From Planctomycetota bacterium (GTDB lineage Bacteria > Planctomycetota > UBA1135 > JACQFD01): DNA of 64,000 nt. Below, piece after piece: positions 25,833 to 33,982 of this stretch. The stretch's first letter is position 1, and each line of letters opens with the position of its first letter. Made by a program: the position numbers and the translations under genes. Where the stretch lies: NCBI GenBank assembly GCA_016792805.1, contig JAEUHX010000055.1, positions 81,481 to 145,480 of the forward strand. The letters run 5' to 3'. The notes beneath the pieces are model-generated. The model was not told the DNA's origin, made no database searches, and was given only the letters and a program-made list of their open reading frames with translations.

Positions 25833-27088
25833 TAGTGGCGCATCCCTTCGTTCTTCTCGTCGTAGCAGAGCTTGCCATTCACAAATGCTTTCATCACGCG
25901 GCTCCGCGGATCGATCGGATCTCCGGTCCACAGGACGACGTCGGCATCCTTACCGGGCTCGAGAGAGCCGAGCCGGTTCTCCACCTTGGCGATTCGGGCC
26001 GCAAGGATCGTGACCCCGCGAAGGGCCAGCTTCGAGTCCGGGAAGCCCAGCCGAATGCCCATCGCCGCCTGATAAGAAAGCTCCTGCTGGGGAACGACGT
26101 TCGAGTCGGTATTTGTGCCCACCATCGTGACCCCGCGCTCGTGCCACTCGGCCATCAGCCCTCGGATGCGATTGATCGCAGGATCGCGAAAGAAGCCGCG
26201 CGGACCGCAAACGATCGGCACGTTGAGCGCGATCGCCTCGGGGGCGTTGAGGTAACCGTTGAACTCGCTGTGATCCGTGAACGCGTCGAGCTTGAGATCC
26301 TTGTTCAGGATGCGGAGGGTCGAAGCAACAACCTGGTGAATCTGTGTATGGACTGCGATCGGCACGTCGTGCTCGAAAAGTGCAATCATCCACTCGAGCC
26401 GGGCGTTGAACTCCTCAGAGGCTCGCCGCTCCTCAGGGCTCTTCCCTTTCATGGCCTCGGTGTAATCGCGGCCCCGAGTCATCTGGTTTCTCGTGCTCCA
26501 GTTCATCAAGGAGCGGCCGACACCCGCCATGTAGGACTCAGGGTTGCCCGCCTGTGCGATCTTGAGCGAGCCGTTGGCTCGAACGACGGCGTCATCGAGA
26601 TTGAGACCTCCCGTCTTCATCAGAACTCCGAAGCCCGACATGTTGTTTCCGGAGCCGGGAATCGTGAGGACGGTCGTGACGCCGCCGACGAGCGCATCAT
26701 GCATCGAAGCCGCCTCAGGCTGAACGGCATCAATCATCCGAAGATCGGGATTCGTCAGGTAGACGTATTCGTGAAGATCTCCGCCCTGGTTGCCGGCGCC
26801 TGTGTGATTATGAAGATCAATCAGGCCGGGGACCACCCATTTGCCGGTCGCGTCGATCACCTCCGCGCCTTCGGGGATCTCCACCTTGGACGTGAGTCCC
26901 ACAGCGAGGATCTTCCCGCCGCGAAATACCACAGTCCCGGGCTCGTAGATCGGATCGGGGGCCTCGGCGTTCCAAACCACTTTTCCGCCGCGGAAGGCGA
27001 CAACCTTCTCGGCCGTGGTTCGCGCAGCCGGCTCGGCTCCGCCGACGGCACCGAGAAACGCCAGGAGAGTGCTGAAGAGATACATCAT
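25832..27088 (-). CDS. Exported amidohydrolase with intact metal site (operon gene 6)
   Basis: A 418-aa amidohydrolase, the only member of the operon with a complete ligand set: HxH at H93/H95 (GLIDLHNH), H247 (IAVHTQ), H273 (FTDHSEF) and D328 (GTNTDSN). A Lys in SLKIAQ (176) is a possible bridging residue. It is predicted to be a periplasmic metal-dependent hydrolase acting on a cyclic or peptide-like C-N bond (imidazolonepropionase / isoaspartyl dipeptidase-like); the substrate is unknown. It has a short signal peptide (YLFSTLLAFLGAVGG). Unlike its neighbours it lacks a low-complexity insert. It overlaps the upstream gene by 4 nt (ATGA) and the downstream gene by 1 nt. Confidence 0.9.
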   Translation of the reverse strand: MMYLFSTLLAFLGAVGGAEPAARTTAEKVVAFRGGKVVWNAEAPDPIYEPGTVVFRGGKILAVGLTSKVEIPEGAEVIDATGKWVVPGLIDLHNHTGAGNQGGDLHEYVYLTNPDLRMIDAVQPEAASMHDALVGGVTTVLTIPGSGNNMSGFGVLMKTGGLNLDDAVVRANGSLKIAQAGNPESYMAGVGRSLMNWSTRNQMTRGRDYTEAMKGKSPEERRASEEFNARLEWMIALFEHDVPIAVHTQIHQVVASTLRILNKDLKLDAFTDHSEFNGYLNAPEAIALNVPIVCGPRGFFRDPAINRIRGLMAEWHERGVTMVGTNTDSNVVPQQELSYQAAMGIRLGFPDSKLALRGVTILAARIAKVENRLGSLEPGKDADVVLWTGDPIDPRSRVMKAFVNGKLCYDEKNEGMRH

Positions 27089-30033
27089 CGGGCGGCCTCC
27101 GCCTCGTCAAAAGCTACAATTCCACCGACCACAACGAGCTGGACCCGGGCCGCAGCGCTGAAGGGAGCGCCGGACCACACGACGAGGTCCCCGTCGCGTC
27201 CGGGAGCGAGGCTCCCGACGCGCTGATCCACACAAAAGAGCTTCGCAGCCTCGAGCGTGAGCGCCTTTAGGATCTGATCACCGCCGAGTCCGCGGGAGAT
27301 CGCAAAGGCCGCAAATCCGGCCATGTCGCGCGCCCCTGTGCTCGACCCAGTGCCGAGCGCCATGGGAACGCCCGCAGTTGCGAGCTCGACGGCCACGGGC
27401 ACTCCTACTTGTGAGGACGAGAAAGGAAGCGCGGGCCCAGAGAGCACGCCGACGCCCTTCGCAGCGAGCATGGAGGCGATCTCCGTTCCCTGCGAGCCGC
27501 CGGAGATCACCAGCGGCAGCTTGAACTCGTCAACGATCGCGGAGACGGCGGCCTGGATGTCCTCTTTTGATTCCGCCGCGACCACGATAGCCGCGTCTCC
27601 GTGGAACACTCGCCGGAACGGCTCGAGGTTGTCATCGATCGGCGGCATCTCCACGCCGCGCTTTTTCCCTTTCGGCTTGGCCGCGATCGTCGGCGCCACC
27701 TTCTCCGTCCGCGTCGCCTCAAAGTCGAGCTTGAGAACGCGGGCGTCGACCGATCCCACCATGTGGTCCGGCTTGTCGAGCTTCGCCTCGATCTTGAGCG
27801 GGAACGGCAGCTCAGGACGGGTCACGTTGATCGTCACTGTATTGTCCTTGAACGTCCCGCCGTCGAACTCCTGGGGCTCACGTCCCATCGGTCCGCGTCC
27901 TTCCACGGTTCCGGAGACCACATCTCCTCGCAAGCGCAGCCGAAGCGTAAACGGCTGCGGCTGGGGCAACGGACCTCCGGTGATCTCACCCTGCCAAGTA
28001 CCAGTGATCGGGTCGGTGACCGCCGCTTCCGGCTCCGACTCTTTCTTATCCTCTTTCTTGGGTTCGGCTGCATCCGCCGGCTTCGCGTCTGCGCCTTTCT
28101 TGGCTTCAGCCTTCTCCTTGTCGGAGTCGGCAAAGTACTTATCCCAGCGCTCCGAATATTGCTTTCCTCGCTGGAGCAGCGCCTTGTAAGCCTCGGGATT
28201 GGGTCCGAGGCTCGGAAGCGCGACACCGCAGGCCTCCCGAACGACGGCCTGGGTCCAATGCCCGCCGGTCTTGAGCGCCGCAACAGGGCTGCCCGTCGGC
28301 AGGTAGCCCGGAGAATGCAATAAAACAGTGGTCACGCCGCCGGACGCCACGAGCCGGAAGTCGGGATCCGAAGGCACGGCGAGATGCTCAAGCGCCGCAT
28401 TTCCGGCGTACGCGGAGCGCTCCGCACCAAGGCCGAGATAGGAGCGCGCGTCGATGAGCCCAGGTGTAATGACCGCGTTCGGGCCGGCATCGATGACACG
28501 GGCACCGCGGGGAACGGCGACGCTTGCTCCGACCGACACAATACGTCCGTTCTGGATGGCAACAGATCCGTTCGCGATGGGCGGCCCGCTCACGGGCACG
28601 ACGAGTCCGGCGCGCACGACGACGGTGCCGCCCGCTTCGTCGGCGGTCTGCTTCGGGCGCGTCTCCTCGAGGTAATCGCGCCGGCGTCTCTCGGCCTCCT
28701 CGCGATTGAACACACAAATACCTGAACTGTACGTCTCGAGAACGGACGCCCAGGCTTCACCCGGGTCGCCGCTCAGCACGACGAGGTCGGCGTCGCGCCC
28801 CGGAGCGATGGAACCGACGCGATCCTCAACACCAAGAATCCTTGCGGCGTCGAATGTCACAGATCGCAGCGCGTCCGCGGCAGACCAGCCGCCGCGGATC
28901 GCGTGCGCGAGCAGCAGCGGGAACGCGGGGAGCACTGAGTCGTCGGCCGGGGCGAGCGCCACGCGCACTCCTCCCGCCGCCAGAGCAGCGGAAGTGCGGG
29001 CCGCATTCTTGGGAAGATCCCACCGGGCGTTCGCGTCATTGAGGCCGGCGTCGCCTGCGACCGGAAGCTCCACGATGGCGGACACCTCGGCGGACTTGAT
29101 CCTGGAAGTATGCGAATCGGCTTCATATCCGCCGACCAGCGCGCCGCGCAGTCCGTGCTCTTGCAGTAGATCGAGCGCCGCGAGCACGTCGACGTCGGCA
29201 TTTGTACGAATGCGAACGGGCGTCTTCGCCTGCAGCAAGTCCGCGAGCGCCAGCTGCTCAGGAGAGAACTGCGGGCGTCGAGCTGGGTCGGTCTCTGCCC
29301 TCCAGGATCTCGCGAATTGGTGAGCCTCCGAGAAGGCAAGCCGAAGCCCATAGATCGCGCCCGCTCGCGTACGTGCGAACTGCTGTTCGCCCGGGCGCAG
29401 CGGCACTTCCGCCGAGGGCGGCAGCGGCGCTTCGAACTTCGCCGCAAGCCCTTCCGCGGAATCACCGATCGAAAGGTACAAATCGGCGATCTCACGAATC
29501 GTGCGCTGTTCGGCGGTCTCGCCGGCGAGCTTCACGACGGCTCCGCGCCCGTTGACAAGGCGTCGGGTGCCGGGAGCGAGATAGGCGGTCGTAACTCCGC
29601 CGCTCAGAATTCCGTCTCGGCGGTCGACGAAGGAGAATCCATCGATGGCTCGCCGGAGCGGATCGACGCTTCGAATCGTAACAATTGTTCCGAAGCTTGC
29701 CGGGAAACGGTCCTCGAACGCGTTGGAGAGACGGCTCTCGGCGACGACGAATCCCGGCGTCACGACCGAGTGGCTTCGGTCGACGAGCGGAAGATCATTG
29801 GGAAGCGGCGCACCCGCCGGCAGGACTGAAACAATGCGTCCCTCCCGAACGACGATGGCGGCGTCCTTGATGGGAGGAGCGTCGCCCGGATAGACCTTTC
29901 CCGCCCTGAGCACAAATCCGCGGGGCGATCGGTCAGAGGAGGACGACGGCTCGGGCGCGGCCGTCGCCGCCCCGACGAGCGACGCGAATAGCGCCGCAAT
30001 CGCCGCAAATCGGCTAGAAATGTACGATTTCAC
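27085..30033 (-). CDS. Double amidohydrolase-like protein (operon gene 5)
   Basis: 982 aa holding two amidohydrolase modules in one chain: module 1 about residues 38-445 and module 2 about 469-982. A GTG start overlaps the upstream stop (GTGA). It has a signal peptide (IAALFASLVGAATA). Neither module keeps the HxH (TPGFVVAESRL and TPGLIDARSYL), nor the later barrel histidines (VRIRTNAD, IVVAAESK). Both keep the terminal signature (ILGVEDRVGSIAPGRDADLV and VDQRVGSLAPGRDGDLV). Module 2 carries a Lys/Glu-rich linker (~637-670) and then a ~105-residue beta-rich insert (~672-778, starting ITGTWQGEI) that looks like a small beta-barrel. It may be an internal duplication or a fusion of two operon members; a structural role is likely. 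Confidence 0.85.
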   Translation of the reverse strand: MKSYISSRFAAIAALFASLVGAATAAPEPSSSSDRSPRGFVLRAGKVYPGDAPPIKDAAIVVREGRIVSVLPAGAPLPNDLPLVDRSHSVVTPGFVVAESRLSNAFEDRFPASFGTIVTIRSVDPLRRAIDGFSFVDRRDGILSGGVTTAYLAPGTRRLVNGRGAVVKLAGETAEQRTIREIADLYLSIGDSAEGLAAKFEAPLPPSAEVPLRPGEQQFARTRAGAIYGLRLAFSEAHQFARSWRAETDPARRPQFSPEQLALADLLQAKTPVRIRTNADVDVLAALDLLQEHGLRGALVGGYEADSHTSRIKSAEVSAIVELPVAGDAGLNDANARWDLPKNAARTSAALAAGGVRVALAPADDSVLPAFPLLLAHAIRGGWSAADALRSVTFDAARILGVEDRVGSIAPGRDADLVVLSGDPGEAWASVLETYSSGICVFNREEAERRRRDYLEETRPKQTADEAGGTVVVRAGLVVPVSGPPIANGSVAIQNGRIVSVGASVAVPRGARVIDAGPNAVITPGLIDARSYLGLGAERSAYAGNAALEHLAVPSDPDFRLVASGGVTTVLLHSPGYLPTGSPVAALKTGGHWTQAVVREACGVALPSLGPNPEAYKALLQRGKQYSERWDKYFADSDKEKAEAKKGADAKPADAAEPKKEDKKESEPEAAVTDPITGTWQGEITGGPLPQPQPFTLRLRLRGDVVSGTVEGRGPMGREPQEFDGGTFKDNTVTINVTRPELPFPLKIEAKLDKPDHMVGSVDARVLKLDFEATRTEKVAPTIAAKPKGKKRGVEMPPIDDNLEPFRRVFHGDAAIVVAAESKEDIQAAVSAIVDEFKLPLVISGGSQGTEIASMLAAKGVGVLSGPALPFSSSQVGVPVAVELATAGVPMALGTGSSTGARDMAGFAAFAISRGLGGDQILKALTLEAAKLFCVDQRVGSLAPGRDGDLVVWSGAPFSAAARVQLVVVGGIVAFDEAEAAR

Positions 30034-31454
30034 TTCTTCTCCTCGCCTTCCTTCTTATCGCCGTCGGTGGCGGCGGCCGGCTTGGTGGCTCCCGCCTTCT
30101 CTCCGCCCTTGGGCCCGATGCCCTGAAGAAGGCGCTGCAGGCGCGGGTCTTTCTCGCGCTCGTACGCCACCGCACCGTCGAGCACGACTTTCTCGACAAA
30201 AGTCGTGGTCGAAAGCGGGTCTCCCGAGAGGATCACCACATTTCCATCCCGCCCCTTCTCAAGCGCACCGAGGCGGTCTCCGAGTCCGACCATCTCCGCG
30301 GGCCAAAGCGTGATCGCCTTGAGCGCCGCGTCGCGATCGACGCCGCTTCGAACCGCAGCCGCCGCCTGAGTGTTCAAATATCGCTGCGCGAACGAGCCGC
30401 GCGACGACTGCAGCGCGAACTTCACACCTTTCTTCGCGAAGATCGGCGCCACCTCGGTCTCGATCTCCTTGCCCGTGATGGGATCTCGCTCGCGGTGCGT
30501 CAGCTCGGGATCGAGAACAACGGGCCGCCCCGTGGCCGCGAGGGCGTCGACCATCTTCCAAGCGTCGGCGCCGAGCACAAACGTCGTCTTCTCAAGGAAT
30601 CCGTTCTTTCGTGCGAACTCGATCGCGTATGGCACTTCTGTGGCATTCACGGCGACGAACGCCGGAACCCGTCCCCGGATCAGATCAAACAAAACGCGCT
30701 TGCGCTTCTCGATCTCGTCCTCCTCCTTCGCTTCCTTGGGAGGCGCCTTCGGCTCGTCGGCCGGCTTCGCGGCGTCCTTCTTCTTCGCCTCCTCCTCTTT
30801 CTTGGCTTTCTCGCGCTCGGCATCATCCTCGCGCTTGTCCTTGAGGCGATCGAGCTGATCGCGCAGCTCGTCCATCACGCGGCGCATCTCGGCGTACTGG
30901 CTCACGTGGGACGCAAATTGTCGCGGAATGAAGGAGATCTTCAGCGCCGCGTCGGGAATCACCGCCATATTCTCAACAATTCGACCGAGCGGCCGCGCGA
31001 CCACGCCTCGACCAGCGATCGGCTGCCCATTCCCGTGGATGACGTGCATCGTCGTCACGCCCTCGCGGAGCGCATCCTCGAAGTCGAAGCTCGCGCCATC
31101 GAGCGAGTCCATCACAGAAAGGAACGGCGTGATGGGATAGGACTCGTTCACGCGGTCCATGCCTCGAACCCAGTGGGCTTCGATCATGCCGGGAAATACC
31201 ACTTTTCCGGTCGCATCGATGACCTGGGCGTCATAGGGCGTTTCAATTCCCTTCCCTACGGCTGTGATCTTTCCGCCTTCGATGAGAACGGCTCCCTCTT
31301 CGATCTCCGGCCCCGAGATGGGGATGATCCGGCCGCCGCGAATGAAGATCCGCTCCTGATAGGCGAATGCCTGAGCCGATTCCGCGATGAGAGCCGTGCA
31401 CGCGAGCCCGGCCAGGAAGGCTCTTCCGAGCGGAGAATTCTGATTTCGGTTCAT
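30030..31454 (-). CDS. Exported amidohydrolase-like pseudoenzyme with charged insert (operon gene 4)
   Basis: A 474-aa amidohydrolase-fold protein with a signal peptide (FLAGLACTALIAESAQA). After the sandwich, the PG turn reads FPGMIEAHWVRG, so one His (H94) of the HxH pair remains. The beta-5 His is replaced (FVAVNATE), as is the beta-6 one (FVLGADAW). A long Lys/Glu/Ala stretch (about residues 190-245) interrupts the barrel, and the C-terminus is Lys/Glu-rich. It starts 48 bp after the stop of the preceding gene, the only real gap in the operon, where an internal promoter could lie. The downstream gene overlaps by 4 nt. Confidence 0.85.
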   Translation of the reverse strand: MNRNQNSPLGRAFLAGLACTALIAESAQAFAYQERIFIRGGRIIPISGPEIEEGAVLIEGGKITAVGKGIETPYDAQVIDATGKVVFPGMIEAHWVRGMDRVNESYPITPFLSVMDSLDGASFDFEDALREGVTTMHVIHGNGQPIAGRGVVARPLGRIVENMAVIPDAALKISFIPRQFASHVSQYAEMRRVMDELRDQLDRLKDKREDDAEREKAKKEEEAKKKDAAKPADEPKAPPKEAKEEDEIEKRKRVLFDLIRGRVPAFVAVNATEVPYAIEFARKNGFLEKTTFVLGADAWKMVDALAATGRPVVLDPELTHRERDPITGKEIETEVAPIFAKKGVKFALQSSRGSFAQRYLNTQAAAAVRSGVDRDAALKAITLWPAEMVGLGDRLGALEKGRDGNVVILSGDPLSTTTFVEKVVLDGAVAYEREKDPRLQRLLQGIGPKGGEKAGATKPAAATDGDKKEGEEKK

Positions 31455-31502
31455 GAGGCGATGATGAAGTCGTACGAAAATTTGTTGGTGAAATGTTGCC
31501 GC

Positions 31503-32759
31503 TCAGCGCCCGGTGCGCGTTGGATACACAATTCCCTCGGACACGACGGCGATGGGCTTCGAAGTGAGTTCGAAGGGGTCGCCATTCCAGAGGACGAGAT
31601 CGCCGTCGAGGCCGACCCTCAGAGAGCCGACCCGGTCGGCGACACCAAGAATCTCCGCGGGGGCGGAAGTCACTGCGCGCAGCGCGAGTTCGCGGCTCGC
31701 GCCGTAACGCACCGCGTAGCGCATCTGGGAGGCGAGCCCGTCTTCCGCCGCGGCGCCGGAGGCGCACAGAGCCGTACGGATCCCTGCCTCGGACAGAAGG
31801 GAAAGAAGATTGAGGTACATATCCTGGTCGTCCAAGTCGATCGCGCGCCCATTCCCGGCGATGGCGCGCACGGGATCGCGGGGAAGCGGCGCCAGAACCA
31901 CACTCATCTTGGATGCCAACAAATCCGGCATGCACCGGTGCGCTTCCTCGGCGCCTTCGAGCACACCCTGGAGAGCGAACTCCTTCGCAACTCGAAGCGC
32001 GGAACGGATCTCCGTGGCGGTGCTGGCATGGATGCGCACGGGGAGCTTTCCGCCGATCGCCTCGCTCATGCGGGCACGTCCTTCGTCGGTCGCCTCGCCT
32101 CGGCGGCGCGCCCTTTCGGCTTCATACAGTGCGACGCGCATCTCGAGGACGACGGCCGGGCGCGTATTGGGCCGGCGAATACGGTACGACTGCGGAAGCC
32201 CAGTTCCCCGGGCCGTGCCGTTCCCAAATGTGGGCTCTTCGCCGAAGGTCAATTTCAGAGCACTGTCTTTCCGAAGGACGGGCGGTATTCCGATCGGAGC
32301 CAGTTTCGAAACACCGGCGAGCCCGCCAATGACGGCCATATTTCCGGGTGCAACAAATGCCGTGGTGGTGCCGCCTTTGAAAGCGCGCTCCACGTCATCC
32401 GCCGCGGGATCCCAAGCATCCAATGCTCGGAACGCCGGTGTGATCTCGTACGCTTCCTCAATATTCGAGTAGCGCGAGCCTGCGGAGAACGCCGCGTCGA
32501 TGAGCCCGGGAGTCACATATTCTGCGTCGAGGGTCTTTGCGCCGCCGGGCTCCTCGACGCCGCGTCCGACCGCTCGGATTTTGCCGTCCACGACGACGAC
32601 CGATCCGCCGGCCAGATCCTCACCGAGCCCCGTGAGAACGTGCTTCGCTCGGACGACGACCGTGCCGGATTTGGGCTTGGCGTCGGCGCCAGCCCCGTCC
32701 TGGGATGCGGCGAGAGTGAGGACCCCAGCGGCGAGGGCGTACATCAACCATGCACTCAT
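31503..32759 (-). CDS. Exported amidohydrolase-like pseudoenzyme (operon gene 3)
   Basis: A 418-aa amidohydrolase-fold protein. ATG 32759 is used because it starts the signal peptide (YALAAGVLTLAA) and overlaps the upstream stop by 4 nt (ATGA). Its PG turn, TPGLIDAAFSAG, lacks HxH. The beta-5 strand VRIHASTATE keeps one of the two His residues seen in active relatives; the beta-6 His is lost (GVLEGAEEAH), as is the beta-8 Asp (ALCASGAAAED). The terminal ILGVADRVGSLRVGLDGDLV is conserved. It is the closest of the degenerate members to the canonical barrel and has no long low-complexity insert. Confidence 0.85.
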   Translation of the reverse strand: MSAWLMYALAAGVLTLAASQDGAGADAKPKSGTVVVRAKHVLTGLGEDLAGGSVVVVDGKIRAVGRGVEEPGGAKTLDAEYVTPGLIDAAFSAGSRYSNIEEAYEITPAFRALDAWDPAADDVERAFKGGTTTAFVAPGNMAVIGGLAGVSKLAPIGIPPVLRKDSALKLTFGEEPTFGNGTARGTGLPQSYRIRRPNTRPAVVLEMRVALYEAERARRRGEATDEGRARMSEAIGGKLPVRIHASTATEIRSALRVAKEFALQGVLEGAEEAHRCMPDLLASKMSVVLAPLPRDPVRAIAGNGRAIDLDDQDMYLNLLSLLSEAGIRTALCASGAAAEDGLASQMRYAVRYGASRELALRAVTSAPAEILGVADRVGSLRVGLDGDLVLWNGDPFELTSKPIAVVSEGIVYPTRTGR

Positions 32760-33982
32760 GGCTTCTCCTTGCGGGCTCCGGGAGAGGGCGCAGCGACGGG
32801 CTCGCCACAAATGTGAACAGCAATCATCGAAGCAGAGAGATCCAGCGGGTCGCCGGAGTAGGCAACAAAATTCGCGAGCTTCCCGACCTCGAGAGAGGAG
32901 ACCTGGGTGTCGATGCCAAGCCACTTAGCGGCTCGTGTCGTCACTGCGGCGAACGCCGCCGTCCGATCGAGACCGGAGGCGACCGCGAGCGCAGCGCCGG
33001 CTCGCAGCGTCTCCGGACCGCGCTCGGGCCCGACCGTGGCGAACGCGAACTCAACGCCGGCGCGCTGGAGCGATTGCGGCATCTTCAGCGCGCGCGGCCC
33101 GGATCCAAGGTCGAGGCTCGGGAGAACGACCGGTACTTTGGCGGCCGCGAGCTCCGAAGCCACTTCGGTGAGGTCGCCGGCTGCAACAATAACGGGCTGA
33201 AGTGAGAGCTCGCGCGAGAGCTTGAGCACCTGGCGCGCCGTCGTCTCATCGGCAATCTCGAACCAGGGCCGAATCTCCTTTCGCGCCATGGCAAGGGCGC
33301 GGGCGTCGGCCGGCCCGAGCTTCGGAGCAAACCAATTGAGGGGATCCTGAAGCTGTCGATTGAAGTCGCTCACTTTTTCCGCCGCAGCCTTCGGATCGGT
33401 TCCGACAAGCTTCCATCGCTTCTCCAGCTCCTTCAGCGCGCTGGCCACCGACGCAGGATATCGGTCGTCTTCGAACACGCGCGGCGAGAGCGAAATTTTC
33501 AGATACGCCGCGGGTGCAAGCACCGGCCCTTGGCGCGCGGGAGTGACGCAGGCTGCCAATCCACATAAAACATTCTGTCCGGGCGGAGCGAGCGCGATCG
33601 TTGTTACGCCCGCAGCAGCCGTTCTGCGCATCTCGAGCCCATGGGGCCGAAATGCATCAAGAGCCCTCACTCCGGCAGTGAACGCATGCGTTGTATCTGT
33701 GATCTCGATCGCGGCTCCCGTCACGGCGTGTGCGTCGACGAACCCGGGCGCGATCGTTGCGGCGCCGTAGTCGAAAACTCGCGCGCCGGTGGGAATTCCG
33801 AGGTCGGTGCCGATCGCGGAGATCCTTCCGTCCTCGACGACGATCACCCCGCGAGGAATGGACTTCCCGGGTTCGGTAATGATCGTCGCGGCCTTAATGA
33901 CGAGCTTCCCGGGCACCGGCTCGGTGCCGGAACCGACGAAAGCAAGGGACGCAAGAGCCAGGGCTGTATTCATCGGGATCAT
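32756..33982 (-). CDS. Exported amidohydrolase-like pseudoenzyme (operon gene 2)
   Basis: A 408-aa amidohydrolase-fold protein with a short signal peptide (MNTALALASLAFVGSG). Its PG turn, APGFVDAHAVTG, keeps one His. The beta-5 region reads WFEIADETTA and the beta-6 region PVIVAAGDLTE, so the other metal ligands are absent. The C-terminal signature is altered (WLGIDTQVSSLEVGKLANFV) and the protein ends in a Pro/Lys-rich tail. It overlaps both neighbours by 4 nt. Confidence 0.85.
   Translation of the reverse strand: MIPMNTALALASLAFVGSGTEPVPGKLVIKAATIITEPGKSIPRGVIVVEDGRISAIGTDLGIPTGARVFDYGAATIAPGFVDAHAVTGAAIEITDTTHAFTAGVRALDAFRPHGLEMRRTAAAGVTTIALAPPGQNVLCGLAACVTPARQGPVLAPAAYLKISLSPRVFEDDRYPASVASALKELEKRWKLVGTDPKAAAEKVSDFNRQLQDPLNWFAPKLGPADARALAMARKEIRPWFEIADETTARQVLKLSRELSLQPVIVAAGDLTEVASELAAAKVPVVLPSLDLGSGPRALKMPQSLQRAGVEFAFATVGPERGPETLRAGAALAVASGLDRTAAFAAVTTRAAKWLGIDTQVSSLEVGKLANFVAYSGDPLDLSASMIAVHICGEPVAAPSPGARKEKP

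Noticed and set aside
23068..32816. Long plus-strand open frames (476, 471 and 773 codons) opposite the amidohydrolase operon
   Set aside because: Antisense shadows of the real genes: low complexity, no recognisable motif, while the minus-strand genes have signal peptides, overlapping start/stop pairs and conserved signatures.
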